Below are positions 1 to 5,834 of a stretch of DNA of 7,051 nt, in pieces (the first letter of the stretch is position 1; each line of letters begins with the position of its first letter). A program made the translations under genes and the position numbers. Origin of the DNA: JBBKWH01 sp041165345 (GTDB lineage Bacteria; Pseudomonadota; Gammaproteobacteria; Pseudomonadales; Moraxellaceae); the NCBI GenBank assembly GCA_041165345.1, contig JBEANQ010000130.1, positions 1-7,051 of the forward strand, in the 5' to 3' direction. The notes under the pieces were generated by a model, which was not told where the DNA came from, made no database searches, and worked only from the letters and a program-made list of their open reading frames with translations.

Positions 1-434
1 CGGGTATTCAACAGTGTTTGATGTTGCTGGGTTCGCTCAGTGCGCTGGGCATCATCCAGATAATGCCGCTCACCTTTCTCATCGGTTTCGTACGTCCGTT
101 GACCACTTTGCAACATATCAATCGCCTTGCGTGACGTATCACAGTCTGCTTGAGAGGCGGCAGGTTGTTTTGCGGCGACCGGATCTGTGCTCAACGCGGT
201 CGCGGCAGCAGGCTTACGGCTATTGCTGATCGCCGCGCTGGTTTGAGTGGGTGGTGCAATGCCATTTAAAGTCATTTTACTGCATTGTTGGCCGAGCGCA
301 GGCGTTGCCGTGTAAATGGTCGTGCCTGTGCTGGTTTTACATTTATAGGTGGTTTTGGCAAACGCGGATTCTCCAGCCAAGAGTAAGAGGCTGACAGCAA
401 ACAGCGAGTGGATTAAACGAGCAGTAGATGTCAT
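1..434 (-). CDS. Exported DUF4124-type protein, partial (C-terminus off left edge)
   Basis: Reads leftwards from ATG at 434-432 and is open to the window edge (144 codons, no stop), so it is 3'-truncated here. Residues 1-26 form a signal peptide (basic start, hydrophobic LFAVSLLLLAG core, likely cut after AFA26), so the product should be periplasmic or envelope-associated. Next comes a short DUF4124-like module: YKCK (Cys32), a Gly turn, I-Y, a Pro, and Cys51, two cysteines that could pair. A Ser/Ala/Pro-rich linker leads to a charged segment with Cys, YETDEKGERHYLDDAQR and many Gln/Arg, a tail I recall in other DUF4124 proteins. An AGGA motif about 8 nt upstream supports the start. It lies 68 bp downstream of a paralogue on the same strand and is probably cotranscribed. 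The molecular function of the family is not established; the family call is by motif recall. Confidence 0.75.
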   Translation of the reverse strand, partial: MTSTARLIHSLFAVSLLLLAGESAFAKTTYKCKTSTGTTIYTATPALGQQCSKMTLNGIAPPTQTSAAISNSRKPAAATALSTDPVAAKQPAASQADCDTSRKAIDMLQSGQRTYETDEKGERHYLDDAQRTERTQQHQTLLNT

Positions 435-469
435 TGGAGTATCCTGATTGGTGCGCTGATGAAACCAAA

Positions 470-503
470 GGCTCATTGCGCAGTGGTACGGTATGGGTGA
501 GCC
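470..503. repeat. Inverted repeat between the two DUF4124 genes
   Basis: GGCTCA at 470-475 and TGAGCC at 498-503 form a 6-bp stem with a 22-nt loop, touching the stop codon of the upstream minus-strand gene. There is no T-run in either direction, so I do not read it as a terminator; the gap probably only carries the ribosome binding site of the downstream gene. Confidence 0.25.
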
Positions 504-889
504 TATCGTTGTGATGCAGACTTTTCCATTGGAGGCTCGGAGATGGTGCTGGCACTGACGCTACGGCTGGTATCTACCGTTGCTGAGGTTGTATTGGGTG
601 CTGCTGTCGAGGCAGAGACTGGCGCAGTATTGGACGCAGTGGGAGTCGGAGAGGCACTTTGTTGTTGTTTGTTGGCTACACCTGTTGTAACAGCAGGAAT
701 GGCAGATGACGAGCCGAAGCTACGAATCGCAATGGGTTTGCAGTCGCTGCTTTTGGATGGTTGATCGCTATATTGAATACGCCCATTGGCCGTTTTGCAT
801 TTGTAGTAACTTTCAGCGGATGCTGTACAAGCAATCGCAATCACACTGACGAGCAAGATGGGGCGTCGCAGTATAGAAAACAGTGGCAT
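503..889 (-). CDS. Exported DUF4124-type small protein
   Basis: A 128-residue protein if started at the ATG at 889-887. That start sits 8 nt from a perfect AAGGAG (898-903), a better spacing than the in-frame GTG at 892. Residues 1-25 are a clear signal peptide (basic RR, then PILLVSVIAIACTASA, cut after ASA25). The mature part opens with the DUF4124 pattern YYKCK (Cys31), N-G, IQYSDQP and Cys50, likely a small disulfide-linked beta module. The C-terminal 75 or so residues are low-complexity Ser/Thr/Ala/Pro, probably a disordered linker. It is paralogous to the next gene on the same strand (1-434), sharing the YKCK-x(3)-G-x(3)-Y core but not the tail. Probably periplasmic; partner and function unknown. 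It is divergent from the ilvI operon. Confidence 0.8.
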   Translation of the reverse strand: MPLFSILRRPILLVSVIAIACTASAESYYKCKTANGRIQYSDQPSKSSDCKPIAIRSFGSSSAIPAVTTGVANKQQQSASPTPTASNTAPVSASTAAPNTTSATVDTSRSVSASTISEPPMEKSASQR

Positions 890-1067
890 CACAGAGGCTC
901 CTTGGATTTTTTTGGGTCAGCTCACGGTGATTCATAAGGTCAATACAAGAGTGTGATGACCCAATTTTGAAGAATACCGTATCTACCCTGACCGGCTTGT
1001 CTGCGTTTGATTGTGCGCTAAACAAGGGCTGTTTGCCAGTAATTGGCACAAAAAAACAGCACGCGCC

Positions 1068-1096
1068 TTGACACAGCTAGGGCAAGCCAGAACAAT
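1068..1096 (+). promoter_or_regulatory. Candidate sigma70 promoter for the ilvI operon
   Basis: A perfect -35 hexamer TTGACA (1068-1073), a 17-nt spacer, and AACAAT (1091-1096), which matches 4 of 6 bases of the -10 consensus. Transcription would begin near 1103, giving a leader of roughly 285 nt before the ilvI GTG. The hexamers and spacing are visible in the sequence; promoter activity and start site are inferred. Confidence 0.4.
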
Positions 1097-1236
1097 AGCC
1101 ACTTTTCAGGTTTTGTGTTGTCGGCGTCCATCACCCTTCGGACACGATGGCCTTTACTCTGGCAGACACCGTGCCTTACTCGGGCCTGTGTTTTCATCGT
1201 CGGGCCGCCTTCCTTCTAAGCGGAAATGGCCTTATA

Positions 1237-1267
1237 CGGCATCACAGCCACACTTGCTGCAATGCCG
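1237..1267 (+). promoter_or_regulatory. Stem-loop in ilvI leader, with a competing pairing
   Basis: CGGCAT (1237-1242) pairs with ATGCCG (1262-1267). Inside, a 2x2 CA/CA internal loop is followed by CAGC (1245-1248) paired with GCTG (1256-1259) and a 7-nt loop. An upstream AAGCGG (1218-1223) is perfectly complementary to CCGCTT (1265-1270), which overlaps the right arm, so two mutually exclusive folds are possible. No T-run follows directly, so it is not an intrinsic terminator as it stands. A regulatory role is inference. Confidence 0.35.
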
Positions 1268-1376
1268 CTTCAACATGTTCTGCCAGATAAGATTTCTTAC
1301 GTGGTCTGTCCTGTATTGGGTAGGATTGGGCCGGTCGTTTTTTGCTGCATCTGCATGGGCAGACGTGGCGTCACTC

Positions 1377-1391
1377 AGGGTGAGTCAAGTG
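1377..1391 (+). promoter_or_regulatory. Ribosome binding site and GTG start that fix the ilvI start
   Basis: AGGGTGA (1377-1383) lies 5 nt before GTG (1389-1391). The reading that follows, (M)ELLSGGEML, matches the start I recall for IlvI-type proteins, and the resulting 574 residues equal the length of E. coli IlvI. This decides for GTG over the in-frame ATGs at 1011, 1275 and 1413. Confidence 0.75.
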
Positions 1392-3113
1392 GAATTGTTA
1401 TCAGGCGGAGAGATGCTCATTCGCGCATTGGCGGATGAAGGCGTCGATTATGTATTTGGTTATCCAGGTGGTGCAGTTCTGCACATCTATGATGCGCTGT
1501 TCAAACAAGACAAAGTCCAGCACGTACTGGTGCGTCATGAACAAGCCGCAGGCCACATGGCCGACTCTTACTCACGCGTGAGCGGTCGTACAGGCGTGGT
1601 GTTGGTCACCTCAGGTCCGGGTGCGACCAACACGGTGACGCCCATTGCCACCGCCTATATGGACTCGATCCCGATGGTCATCATCTCGGGTCAGGTGCCA
1701 TCGCATTTGATCGGCGAAGATGCCTTTCAAGAAACTGACATGGTTGGTGTATCACGTCCCATCGTCAAGCACAGTTTCCAAGTGCGTCACGCCAGCGAAA
1801 TTCCGTCAATTGTCAAAAAAGCCTTTCATATTGCCTCGACCGGCAGACCCGGCCCTGTGGTGATTGATGTGCCAAAAGACTGCACCAATCCACTGGAAAA
1901 ATTTGCCTACGAGTATCCAGACAAGGTCAAGCTGCGTTCATACCAGCCACCGGGTCGTGGTCATGCGGGTCAAATTCGTAAAGCCATTGACGAGCTAATC
2001 GCTGCCAAACGTCCCATTATTTATTCGGGCGGTGGCGTCGTTCAAGGCAATGCGTCGCATCACTTGACCGAACTGGCGCATTTGCTGGGTTATCCGGTCA
2101 CCAACACCCTCATGGGTTTGGGTGCATTTCCCGGTAGTGACCCACAGTTTGTGGGCATGTTGGGGATGCACGGCACCTACGAAGCCAACATGGCGATGCA
2201 CAATGCCGACCTAATCTTGTGCATTGGTGCGCGCTTTGATGACCGTGTCACCAACAGCCCTGCCAAGTTCTGCCCTGATGCGCGGATTATTCATATTGAT
2301 ATCGACCCTGCGGCGATCTCAAAAACCGTTGCGGCGCACATTCCAATTGTAGGCGCTGTTGAGCCTGTCTTGGCCGAAATGCTGGCACAACTGAAGCAAA
2401 TGGATGTGAGCAAGCCTAATGCAACCGCGATTGCACAATGGTGGGCGCAGATTAACCAGTGGCGTGCGCACCATGGCTTGCGCTATGAGCCTGCCGAAGG
2501 CAACGACATGAAACCACAACAAGTGGTTGAAGCGCTGTACAAGGTCACTGGCGGTAAAGCCATTATTACCTCGGACGTCGGTCAGCATCAGATGTTTGCC
2601 GCGTTGTACTACAAGTACGACGAACCGCGTCAATGGATCAACTCGGGTGGCCTTGGCACCATGGGTGTAGGCTTGCCTTACGCCATGGCCGCCAAACTGA
2701 TGAAACCTGAGCGCCAAGTGGTGTGTATCACCGGCGAAGCCTCGATTCAGATGTGTATTCAAGAGCTTTCGACCTGCACCCAATATGGGCTGTCGGTCAA
2801 GATTTTGTGCCTGAACAACCGCTCGCTCGGCATGGTCAAGCAATGGCAAGACATGAACTATGAAGGCCGTCATTCCAGCTCTTACATGGAATCACTGCCC
2901 GACTTCGTCAAACTGATGGAAGCCTACGGTCATGTCGGTATTCAAATCAAAAACGCCGACGAGCTAGAAAGCAAACTGGCCGAAGCGATGGCGATTACCG
3001 ACAAATCGGTGTTTATTGACGTGTATGTTGATCCCAAAGAGCATGTGTACCCCATGCAAATTGGTGGTCAATCGATGCGTGATATGTGGCTCAGAAAAGG
3101 GGAGCGTACCTAA
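1389..3113 (+). CDS. ilvI: Acetohydroxyacid (acetolactate) synthase, large catalytic subunit
   Basis: A cytosolic ThDP-, Mg2+- and FAD-dependent enzyme. It condenses two pyruvates to 2-acetolactate (Val/Leu branch) or pyruvate with 2-oxobutyrate to 2-aceto-2-hydroxybutyrate (Ile branch). From GTG 1389 it is 574 residues, the usual full length. The N-terminal ThDP (PYR) domain has YPGGA (25-29) and the catalytic Glu51 in RHEQAAGHMAD; next is the TSGPGATN motif, then the central FAD-type domain (GARFDDR region). The C-terminal ThDP (PP) domain has SGGLGTMGVGLPYA, the metal motif G-E450-A and N476-N477, then SLGMVKQWQ. The usual GDG Asp is Glu here; I recall the same in pseudomonad IlvI, so it is probably functional. 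It overlaps ilvH by one base (TAATG) and needs that subunit for full activity and valine control. Upstream in-frame extensions are rejected for lack of homology. Confidence 0.95.
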   Translation: MELLSGGEMLIRALADEGVDYVFGYPGGAVLHIYDALFKQDKVQHVLVRHEQAAGHMADSYSRVSGRTGVVLVTSGPGATNTVTPIATAYMDSIPMVIISGQVPSHLIGEDAFQETDMVGVSRPIVKHSFQVRHASEIPSIVKKAFHIASTGRPGPVVIDVPKDCTNPLEKFAYEYPDKVKLRSYQPPGRGHAGQIRKAIDELIAAKRPIIYSGGGVVQGNASHHLTELAHLLGYPVTNTLMGLGAFPGSDPQFVGMLGMHGTYEANMAMHNADLILCIGARFDDRVTNSPAKFCPDARIIHIDIDPAAISKTVAAHIPIVGAVEPVLAEMLAQLKQMDVSKPNATAIAQWWAQINQWRAHHGLRYEPAEGNDMKPQQVVEALYKVTGGKAIITSDVGQHQMFAALYYKYDEPRQWINSGGLGTMGVGLPYAMAAKLMKPERQVVCITGEASIQMCIQELSTCTQYGLSVKILCLNNRSLGMVKQWQDMNYEGRHSSSYMESLPDFVKLMEAYGHVGIQIKNADELESKLAEAMAITDKSVFIDVYVDPKEHVYPMQIGGQSMRDMWLRKGERT

Positions 3114-3604
3114 TGCGCCGGATTATTTCTGTTCTGGTTGAAAACGAAGCGGGTGCATTGTCACGTTTGGTCGGGTTGTTTAGTCAACGTGGCTACAACA
3201 TTGAAACCTTAAACGTTGCACCCACAGAAGACGCCACCCTGTCGCGTCTGACCCTCACCACGTATGGTGATGACCACAAGATTGAACAAATCACCAAGCA
3301 GCTCAATAAGCTGATTGAAGTGGTCAAAGTGGTTGACCTGTCTGAAGGTGCGCATATTGAACGTGAGCTGATGCTAATCAAGCTCAAGGCCGTTGGCGCA
3401 GCGCGTGCCGAAATCAAGCGTACTGCCGACATCTTCCGCGCTCAAATTGTCGATGTCACACCCAGCACCTACACGTTGCAAATTGCAGGGGCGGCCGACA
3501 AGCTCGACGGCTTTATTGATGCCTTAAGCGAAAACACCATTCTTGAAGTGGTGCGTTCGGGGGTGTCAGGCATTGCCCGTGGCGATAAAGTGCTGAGCAT
3601 CTGA
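3113..3604 (+). CDS. ilvH: Acetohydroxyacid synthase, small regulatory subunit
   Basis: Activates IlvI and confers feedback inhibition by valine. The protein is 163 residues, identical in length to E. coli IlvH. Residues 2 to about 76 form an ACT domain; Asn11, Gly14 and Asn29 (in ENEAGALSRLVGLFSQRGYN) are at the positions implicated in valine binding in E. coli IlvH, so the product is predicted to be valine-sensitive. The rest (ELMLIKLKA, then TPSTYTLQIAG and DKLDGFIDAL) is the ferredoxin-like C-terminal ALS_ss_C domain. The ATG shares its A with the ilvI stop (TAATG), and AGGGGAG-like sequence at 3098-3104 is 8 nt upstream. An in-frame ATG at 3086 would add nine residues inside the ilvI end and is not preferred. 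Tight overlap implies translational coupling and matched subunit amounts. Confidence 0.95.
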   Translation: MRRIISVLVENEAGALSRLVGLFSQRGYNIETLNVAPTEDATLSRLTLTTYGDDHKIEQITKQLNKLIEVVKVVDLSEGAHIERELMLIKLKAVGAARAEIKRTADIFRAQIVDVTPSTYTLQIAGAADKLDGFIDALSENTILEVVRSGVSGIARGDKVLSI

Positions 3605-3750
3605 TCGACCGGCAGGGTGTGGTCATGTCAAATGACCCGCCATGCACGAATTTTTTTTAAACGGCGCAAAAATCTGTTAATTTGCGCGCCACACCTAAGA
3701 TGCAGGGCCGGACTGTTCGGCCCGCTGATCTGACTCGACCGGAGTGCTTC
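3605..3750 (+). promoter_or_regulatory. Structured ilvH-ilvC intergenic region
   Basis: These 146 bp contain three hairpins. GGTCAT/ATGACC (3621-3626 with 3632-3637) has a 5-nt loop and is followed 13 nt later by eight T (3651-3658). GCGCAAA/TTTGCGC (3664-3670 with 3681-3687) has a 10-nt loop. GGGCCGGA/TTCGGCCC (3705-3712 with 3716-3723, one G-U) has a 3-nt loop, just before the ilvC ribosome binding site GGAG (3741-3744). The T-run is too far from the first stem for a classic terminator, but partial termination, processing or a separate ilvC promoter would all fit. I find no strong promoter hexamers; readthrough from ilvIH is my default reading. Confidence 0.45.
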
Positions 3751-4767
3751 ATGAAGATTTCTTACGACAAAGACTGCGATATTTCCCTGATTCAGGGCAA
3801 AAAAGTCGCCATTATTGGTTACGGTTCGCAAGGCCATGCCCACGCCCTCAACCTGAAAGACTCAGGTGTTGACGTGACTGTGGGTCTGCGTGCAGGTTCG
3901 ACCTCATGGGCAAAGGCTGAAAATTCAGGCTTAAAAGTCAGCGAAGTCAAAGCCGCTGTTGCTGCTGCTGACGTGGTCATGATTTTGACCCCAGACGAAT
4001 TTCAATCGAAACTGTATCGTGACGAAATCGAACCGAACCTGAAAAAAGGCGGCACACTGGCCTTTGCACACGGTTTTGCGGTTCATTACAACCAAGTGGT
4101 GCCACGTGCTGACCTCGACGTCATCATGATTGCCCCTAAAGCACCGGGTCACACTGTACGCTCCGAGTTCGTTCGTGGTGGTGGCGTGCCTGACCTGATT
4201 GCAGTGTTTCAAGACGCCAGCGGTACTGCGCGTGAACTGGCCATGTCCTATGCCTCTGGCGTGGGTGGCGGTCGTACCGGCATTATCGAAACCACATTTA
4301 AAGACGAAACCGAAACCGATCTGTTTGGCGAACAAGCCGTTCTGTGTGGTGGCGCGGTTGAACTGGTTAAAATGGGCTTTGAAACCCTCGTTGAAGCCGG
4401 TTATGAGCCAGAAATGGCCTACTTCGAATGCTTGCATGAGCTGAAGTTGATTGTTGATTTGATGTTCGAAGGCGGTATCGCTGATATGAACTACTCGATC
4501 TCGAACAACGCTGAATACGGCGAATATGTGACGGGTCCAGAAGTCATCAATGAGCAATCACGCGAAGCCATGCGCAATGCGTTGAAGCGTATTCAGTCGG
4601 GTGAATACGCCAAGATGTTTATTCAAGAAGGCGCAACCAATTACGCATCAATGACTGCACGTCGTCGTAACAACGCGGCGCATGGCATTGAAGTGACTGG
4701 TAGCAAACTGCGTGCGATGATGCCTTGGATTCAAGCCAACAAAATCATCGACAAAGAAAAGAACTAA
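3751..4767 (+). CDS. ilvC: Ketol-acid reductoisomerase, class I, NADPH-type
   Basis: Catalyses Mg2+-dependent alkyl migration and NADPH reduction of 2-acetolactate or 2-aceto-2-hydroxybutyrate to the dihydroxy acids, the step right after IlvIH. At 338 residues it is the short class I form. The N-terminal Rossmann domain has GYGSQG (23-28), and the specificity loop carries Arg47, Ser50 and Ser52, typical of NADPH use. His107 and Lys130 follow, and the metal/catalytic residues Asp190, Glu194, Glu226, Glu230 and Ser251 are all at the positions known for the class I enzyme. Start chosen at ATG 3751 (MKISYDKDCD, as in the family) with GGAG 6 nt upstream; a 23-residue in-frame extension to 3682 lies in the structured intergenic DNA and is rejected. 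Last gene of the ilv block, followed by a terminator. Confidence 0.96.
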   Translation: MKISYDKDCDISLIQGKKVAIIGYGSQGHAHALNLKDSGVDVTVGLRAGSTSWAKAENSGLKVSEVKAAVAAADVVMILTPDEFQSKLYRDEIEPNLKKGGTLAFAHGFAVHYNQVVPRADLDVIMIAPKAPGHTVRSEFVRGGGVPDLIAVFQDASGTARELAMSYASGVGGGRTGIIETTFKDETETDLFGEQAVLCGGAVELVKMGFETLVEAGYEPEMAYFECLHELKLIVDLMFEGGIADMNYSISNNAEYGEYVTGPEVINEQSREAMRNALKRIQSGEYAKMFIQEGATNYASMTARRRNNAAHGIEVTGSKLRAMMPWIQANKIIDKEKN

Positions 4768-4795
4768 GGCTAGGATTTAGCTAAGGTTTGAACAG

Positions 4796-4827
4796 ACCCC
4801 TGCTCGAAAGAGTGGGGGTTTTTATTT
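4796..4827 (+). terminator. Rho-independent terminator after ilvC
   Basis: A 10-bp stem ACCCCTGCTC (4796-4805) pairs with GAGTGGGGGT (4810-4819), including two G-U pairs, and is capped by a GAAA tetraloop (4806-4809). The stem ends in the first base of TTTTT (4819-4823), and ATTT follows. It begins 28 nt after the ilvC stop and closes the ilv operon. Confidence 0.9.
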
Positions 4828-4856
4828 GATAGAGTGGATTCTGATTTTGGGATGGC

Positions 4857-5492
4857 ATGATGGATAATCAAAAAAAAGCCACGCTGCTCGCTTTTTTGCT
4901 GATATTTACAAATTACGCTTTTGCAGGAGATGCCTCTATGAATCAGACAGAAAATAATGCCAGTGTCATGCAAAGTGATCGTTATGAAAACACTCCGATG
5001 AGTGTTGAGGAAAGGAGTTTCTTATATGCAATTAATCAAATGGTTGCTTCTGACGATCAACAGACTGACTATCAAAAGCTAATCGCAAATGCGCCTACTG
5101 ATCACAAAGGTATCTTTTGGTACGAGTGTGCTGTCGCATTAAGTGAGCTACCAGAAAGCGGCGAAATGGACTTGCGTGACAATGGCAGATTGTTTGTTGC
5201 GTTGGGAGTTTTATCGAATATGTTAAAAGGAAATTCATCTTTTCCTCAAATATTGGCGCAAAGAATGATTGTTTTAAATTATCTTGCACATGGTTATTCA
5301 GCAGTTGCTAACAATCAGTTTATAGAAAGTTCAATCAGAAGTGAGTTTGCCGAGAAAGGTCGAACGATGGCAAAAATTTTGATTGATTCGTCATTTGAGG
5401 CTACCAAAAGATTTCCAAATGATGACTGGTTTAAGAATACGCATACCGTCGCTAATCAGGATTTTGGGTATTTATTTGAAAGTAGAAAATGA
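4857..5492 (+). CDS. Exported protein of unknown function (AT-rich gene)
   Basis: I do not recognise the family. The 211-residue product starts with a good signal peptide: MMDNQKK, a hydrophobic ATLLAFLLIFTNY core, and a likely cut after AFA23, so it should be periplasmic or secreted. The mature part is hydrophilic and probably mostly helical, with one cysteine (in WYECAVAL) and a longer nonpolar stretch around LFVALGVLSNML; no catalytic motif, transmembrane helix or repeat is evident. Either ATG 4857 or ATG 4860 may be the start; a GGGA at 4849-4852 is better spaced from 4860. The gene is visibly more AT-rich than ilvIHC (two sampled 60-bp rows give 42% and 27% GC against 55% for a row in ilvI), which suggests later acquisition. 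It follows the ilvC terminator and meets the antitoxin gene tail to tail 11 bp away, with no terminator between them. Confidence 0.7.
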   Translation: MMDNQKKATLLAFLLIFTNYAFAGDASMNQTENNASVMQSDRYENTPMSVEERSFLYAINQMVASDDQQTDYQKLIANAPTDHKGIFWYECAVALSELPESGEMDLRDNGRLFVALGVLSNMLKGNSSFPQILAQRMIVLNYLAHGYSAVANNQFIESSIRSEFAEKGRTMAKILIDSSFEATKRFPNDDWFKNTHTVANQDFGYLFESRK

Positions 5493-5503
5493 TGCCTTCT
5501 ACG

Positions 5504-5785
5504 TTACCATTCAAGCAAATATCTCTGATCGATTGCACGCACATCATCAAATACATCACTCAGATCATCTGTTGATTGATCCATCTCTTCTGTAGCACGC
5601 CATACGCGTAACCGTTGCATAAAATCGGTGGCTGATGGTTGAAGTTGCTCGAATTGCTCAATAGACATCAATACAGCAGTGGGTTTTCCGTGCTGAGAAA
5701 TGATGACGGGTTGCTGTTGTTGTCGCACGTATTGCAAGGTATGCGCAAATTGAGCGCGCACTTGCGAAAAAGATAGGGCAGTCAT
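5504..5785 (-). CDS. Phd/YefM-family antitoxin without adjacent toxin
   Basis: A 93-residue protein with the Phd/YefM fold signature: an N-terminal SFSQVRAQFAHTLQYVRQ helix, the PVIISQHGKPTAVLMS beta-hairpin core (about 26-41) and IEQFEQL. This half dimerises and binds operator DNA. The C-terminal half (RLRVWRATEEMDQSTDDLSDVFDDVR, ending LLEW) is acidic like the toxin-wrapping tails of the family and looks complete. AAAGGAG lies 6 nt before the ATG. Such genes are normally followed by a toxin (RelE/YoeB or PIN type); here only 11 bp separate it from the end of the convergent gene and no toxin ORF exists on this strand. It may be a remnant antitoxin, an autonomous repressor, or an antitoxin acting on a toxin elsewhere. 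Autoregulation is likely from the palindromes upstream. Confidence 0.85.
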   Translation of the reverse strand: MTALSFSQVRAQFAHTLQYVRQQQQPVIISQHGKPTAVLMSIEQFEQLQPSATDFMQRLRVWRATEEMDQSTDDLSDVFDDVRAIDQRYLLEW

Positions 5786-5797
5786 CGCAGGCTCCTT

Positions 5798-5834
5798 TGT
5801 ACGTTACTATTGTACAACTTGCTCATAGCAAGTT
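5798..5834 (-). promoter_or_regulatory. Putative antitoxin operator/promoter
   Basis: Upstream of the antitoxin gene lie TGTACG (5798-5803) and TGTACA (5811-5816), 13 bp apart; TGTACA is the core motif known for YefM-YoeB operators. Read on the minus strand, TACAAT (5814-5809) matches 5 of 6 bases of a -10 box and overlaps that core. Abutting it is a perfect interrupted palindrome AACTTGCT-CAT-AGCAAGTT (5816-5834), which fills the spacer up to a poor -35. Repressor binding here would block the promoter. Motifs are visible; their function is inferred. Confidence 0.55.

Larger units (their letters stand above)
890..1388. other. Divergent intergenic region and ilvI leader
   Basis: This 499-bp stretch separates the minus-strand DUF4124 pair from ilvI. 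I see no convincing protein gene in it. From left to right it holds the AAGGAG ribosome binding site of the DUF4124 gene (898-903), four GGTCA/TGACC pentamers (915-919, 938-942, 957-961, 989-993), a 9-bp TCAC-G-GTGA palindrome (922-930), a sigma70-like promoter pointing at ilvI (1068-1096), a stem-loop (1237-1267) and the ilvI ribosome binding site (1377-1383). It is open in the ilvI frame back to an ATG at 1011, but the extra 126 residues do not look like an acetohydroxyacid synthase. Confidence 0.6.

Noticed and set aside
343..555. 70-codon minus-strand ORF between the DUF4124 genes
   Set aside because: Its end overlaps the signal peptide of the partial DUF4124 gene (1-434) in another frame, and that gene is better supported.
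543..764. Plus-strand ORF rich in Val/Ala/Leu
   Set aside because: Antisense of the low-complexity Ser/Thr/Ala/Pro tail of the DUF4124 gene; composition is an artefact.
813..1049. 78-codon minus-strand ORF across the DUF4124 start
   Set aside because: It overlaps the signal peptide of the DUF4124 gene in another frame; the DUF4124 gene has the ribosome binding site and domain.
1318..1343. GC-rich stretch followed by six T, considered as an attenuator terminator before ilvI
   Set aside because: GGGCCGGTCG has no adequate complementary arm upstream, only a 4-bp stem nearby, so no terminator hairpin forms.
2319..2873. 184-codon minus-strand ORF inside ilvI
   Set aside because: It lies wholly opposite a well-supported enzyme gene and has no family resemblance; it is a shadow of the coding strand's codon bias.
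3931..4557. 208-codon minus-strand ORF inside ilvC
   Set aside because: Antisense to conserved catalytic regions of ilvC and without recognisable motifs or its own ribosome binding site.
5095..5289. Minus-strand ORF downstream of the antitoxin, considered as the missing toxin
   Set aside because: It starts about 215 bp after the antitoxin stop, lies antisense to the exported-protein gene, and shows no RelE/YoeB or PIN motifs.
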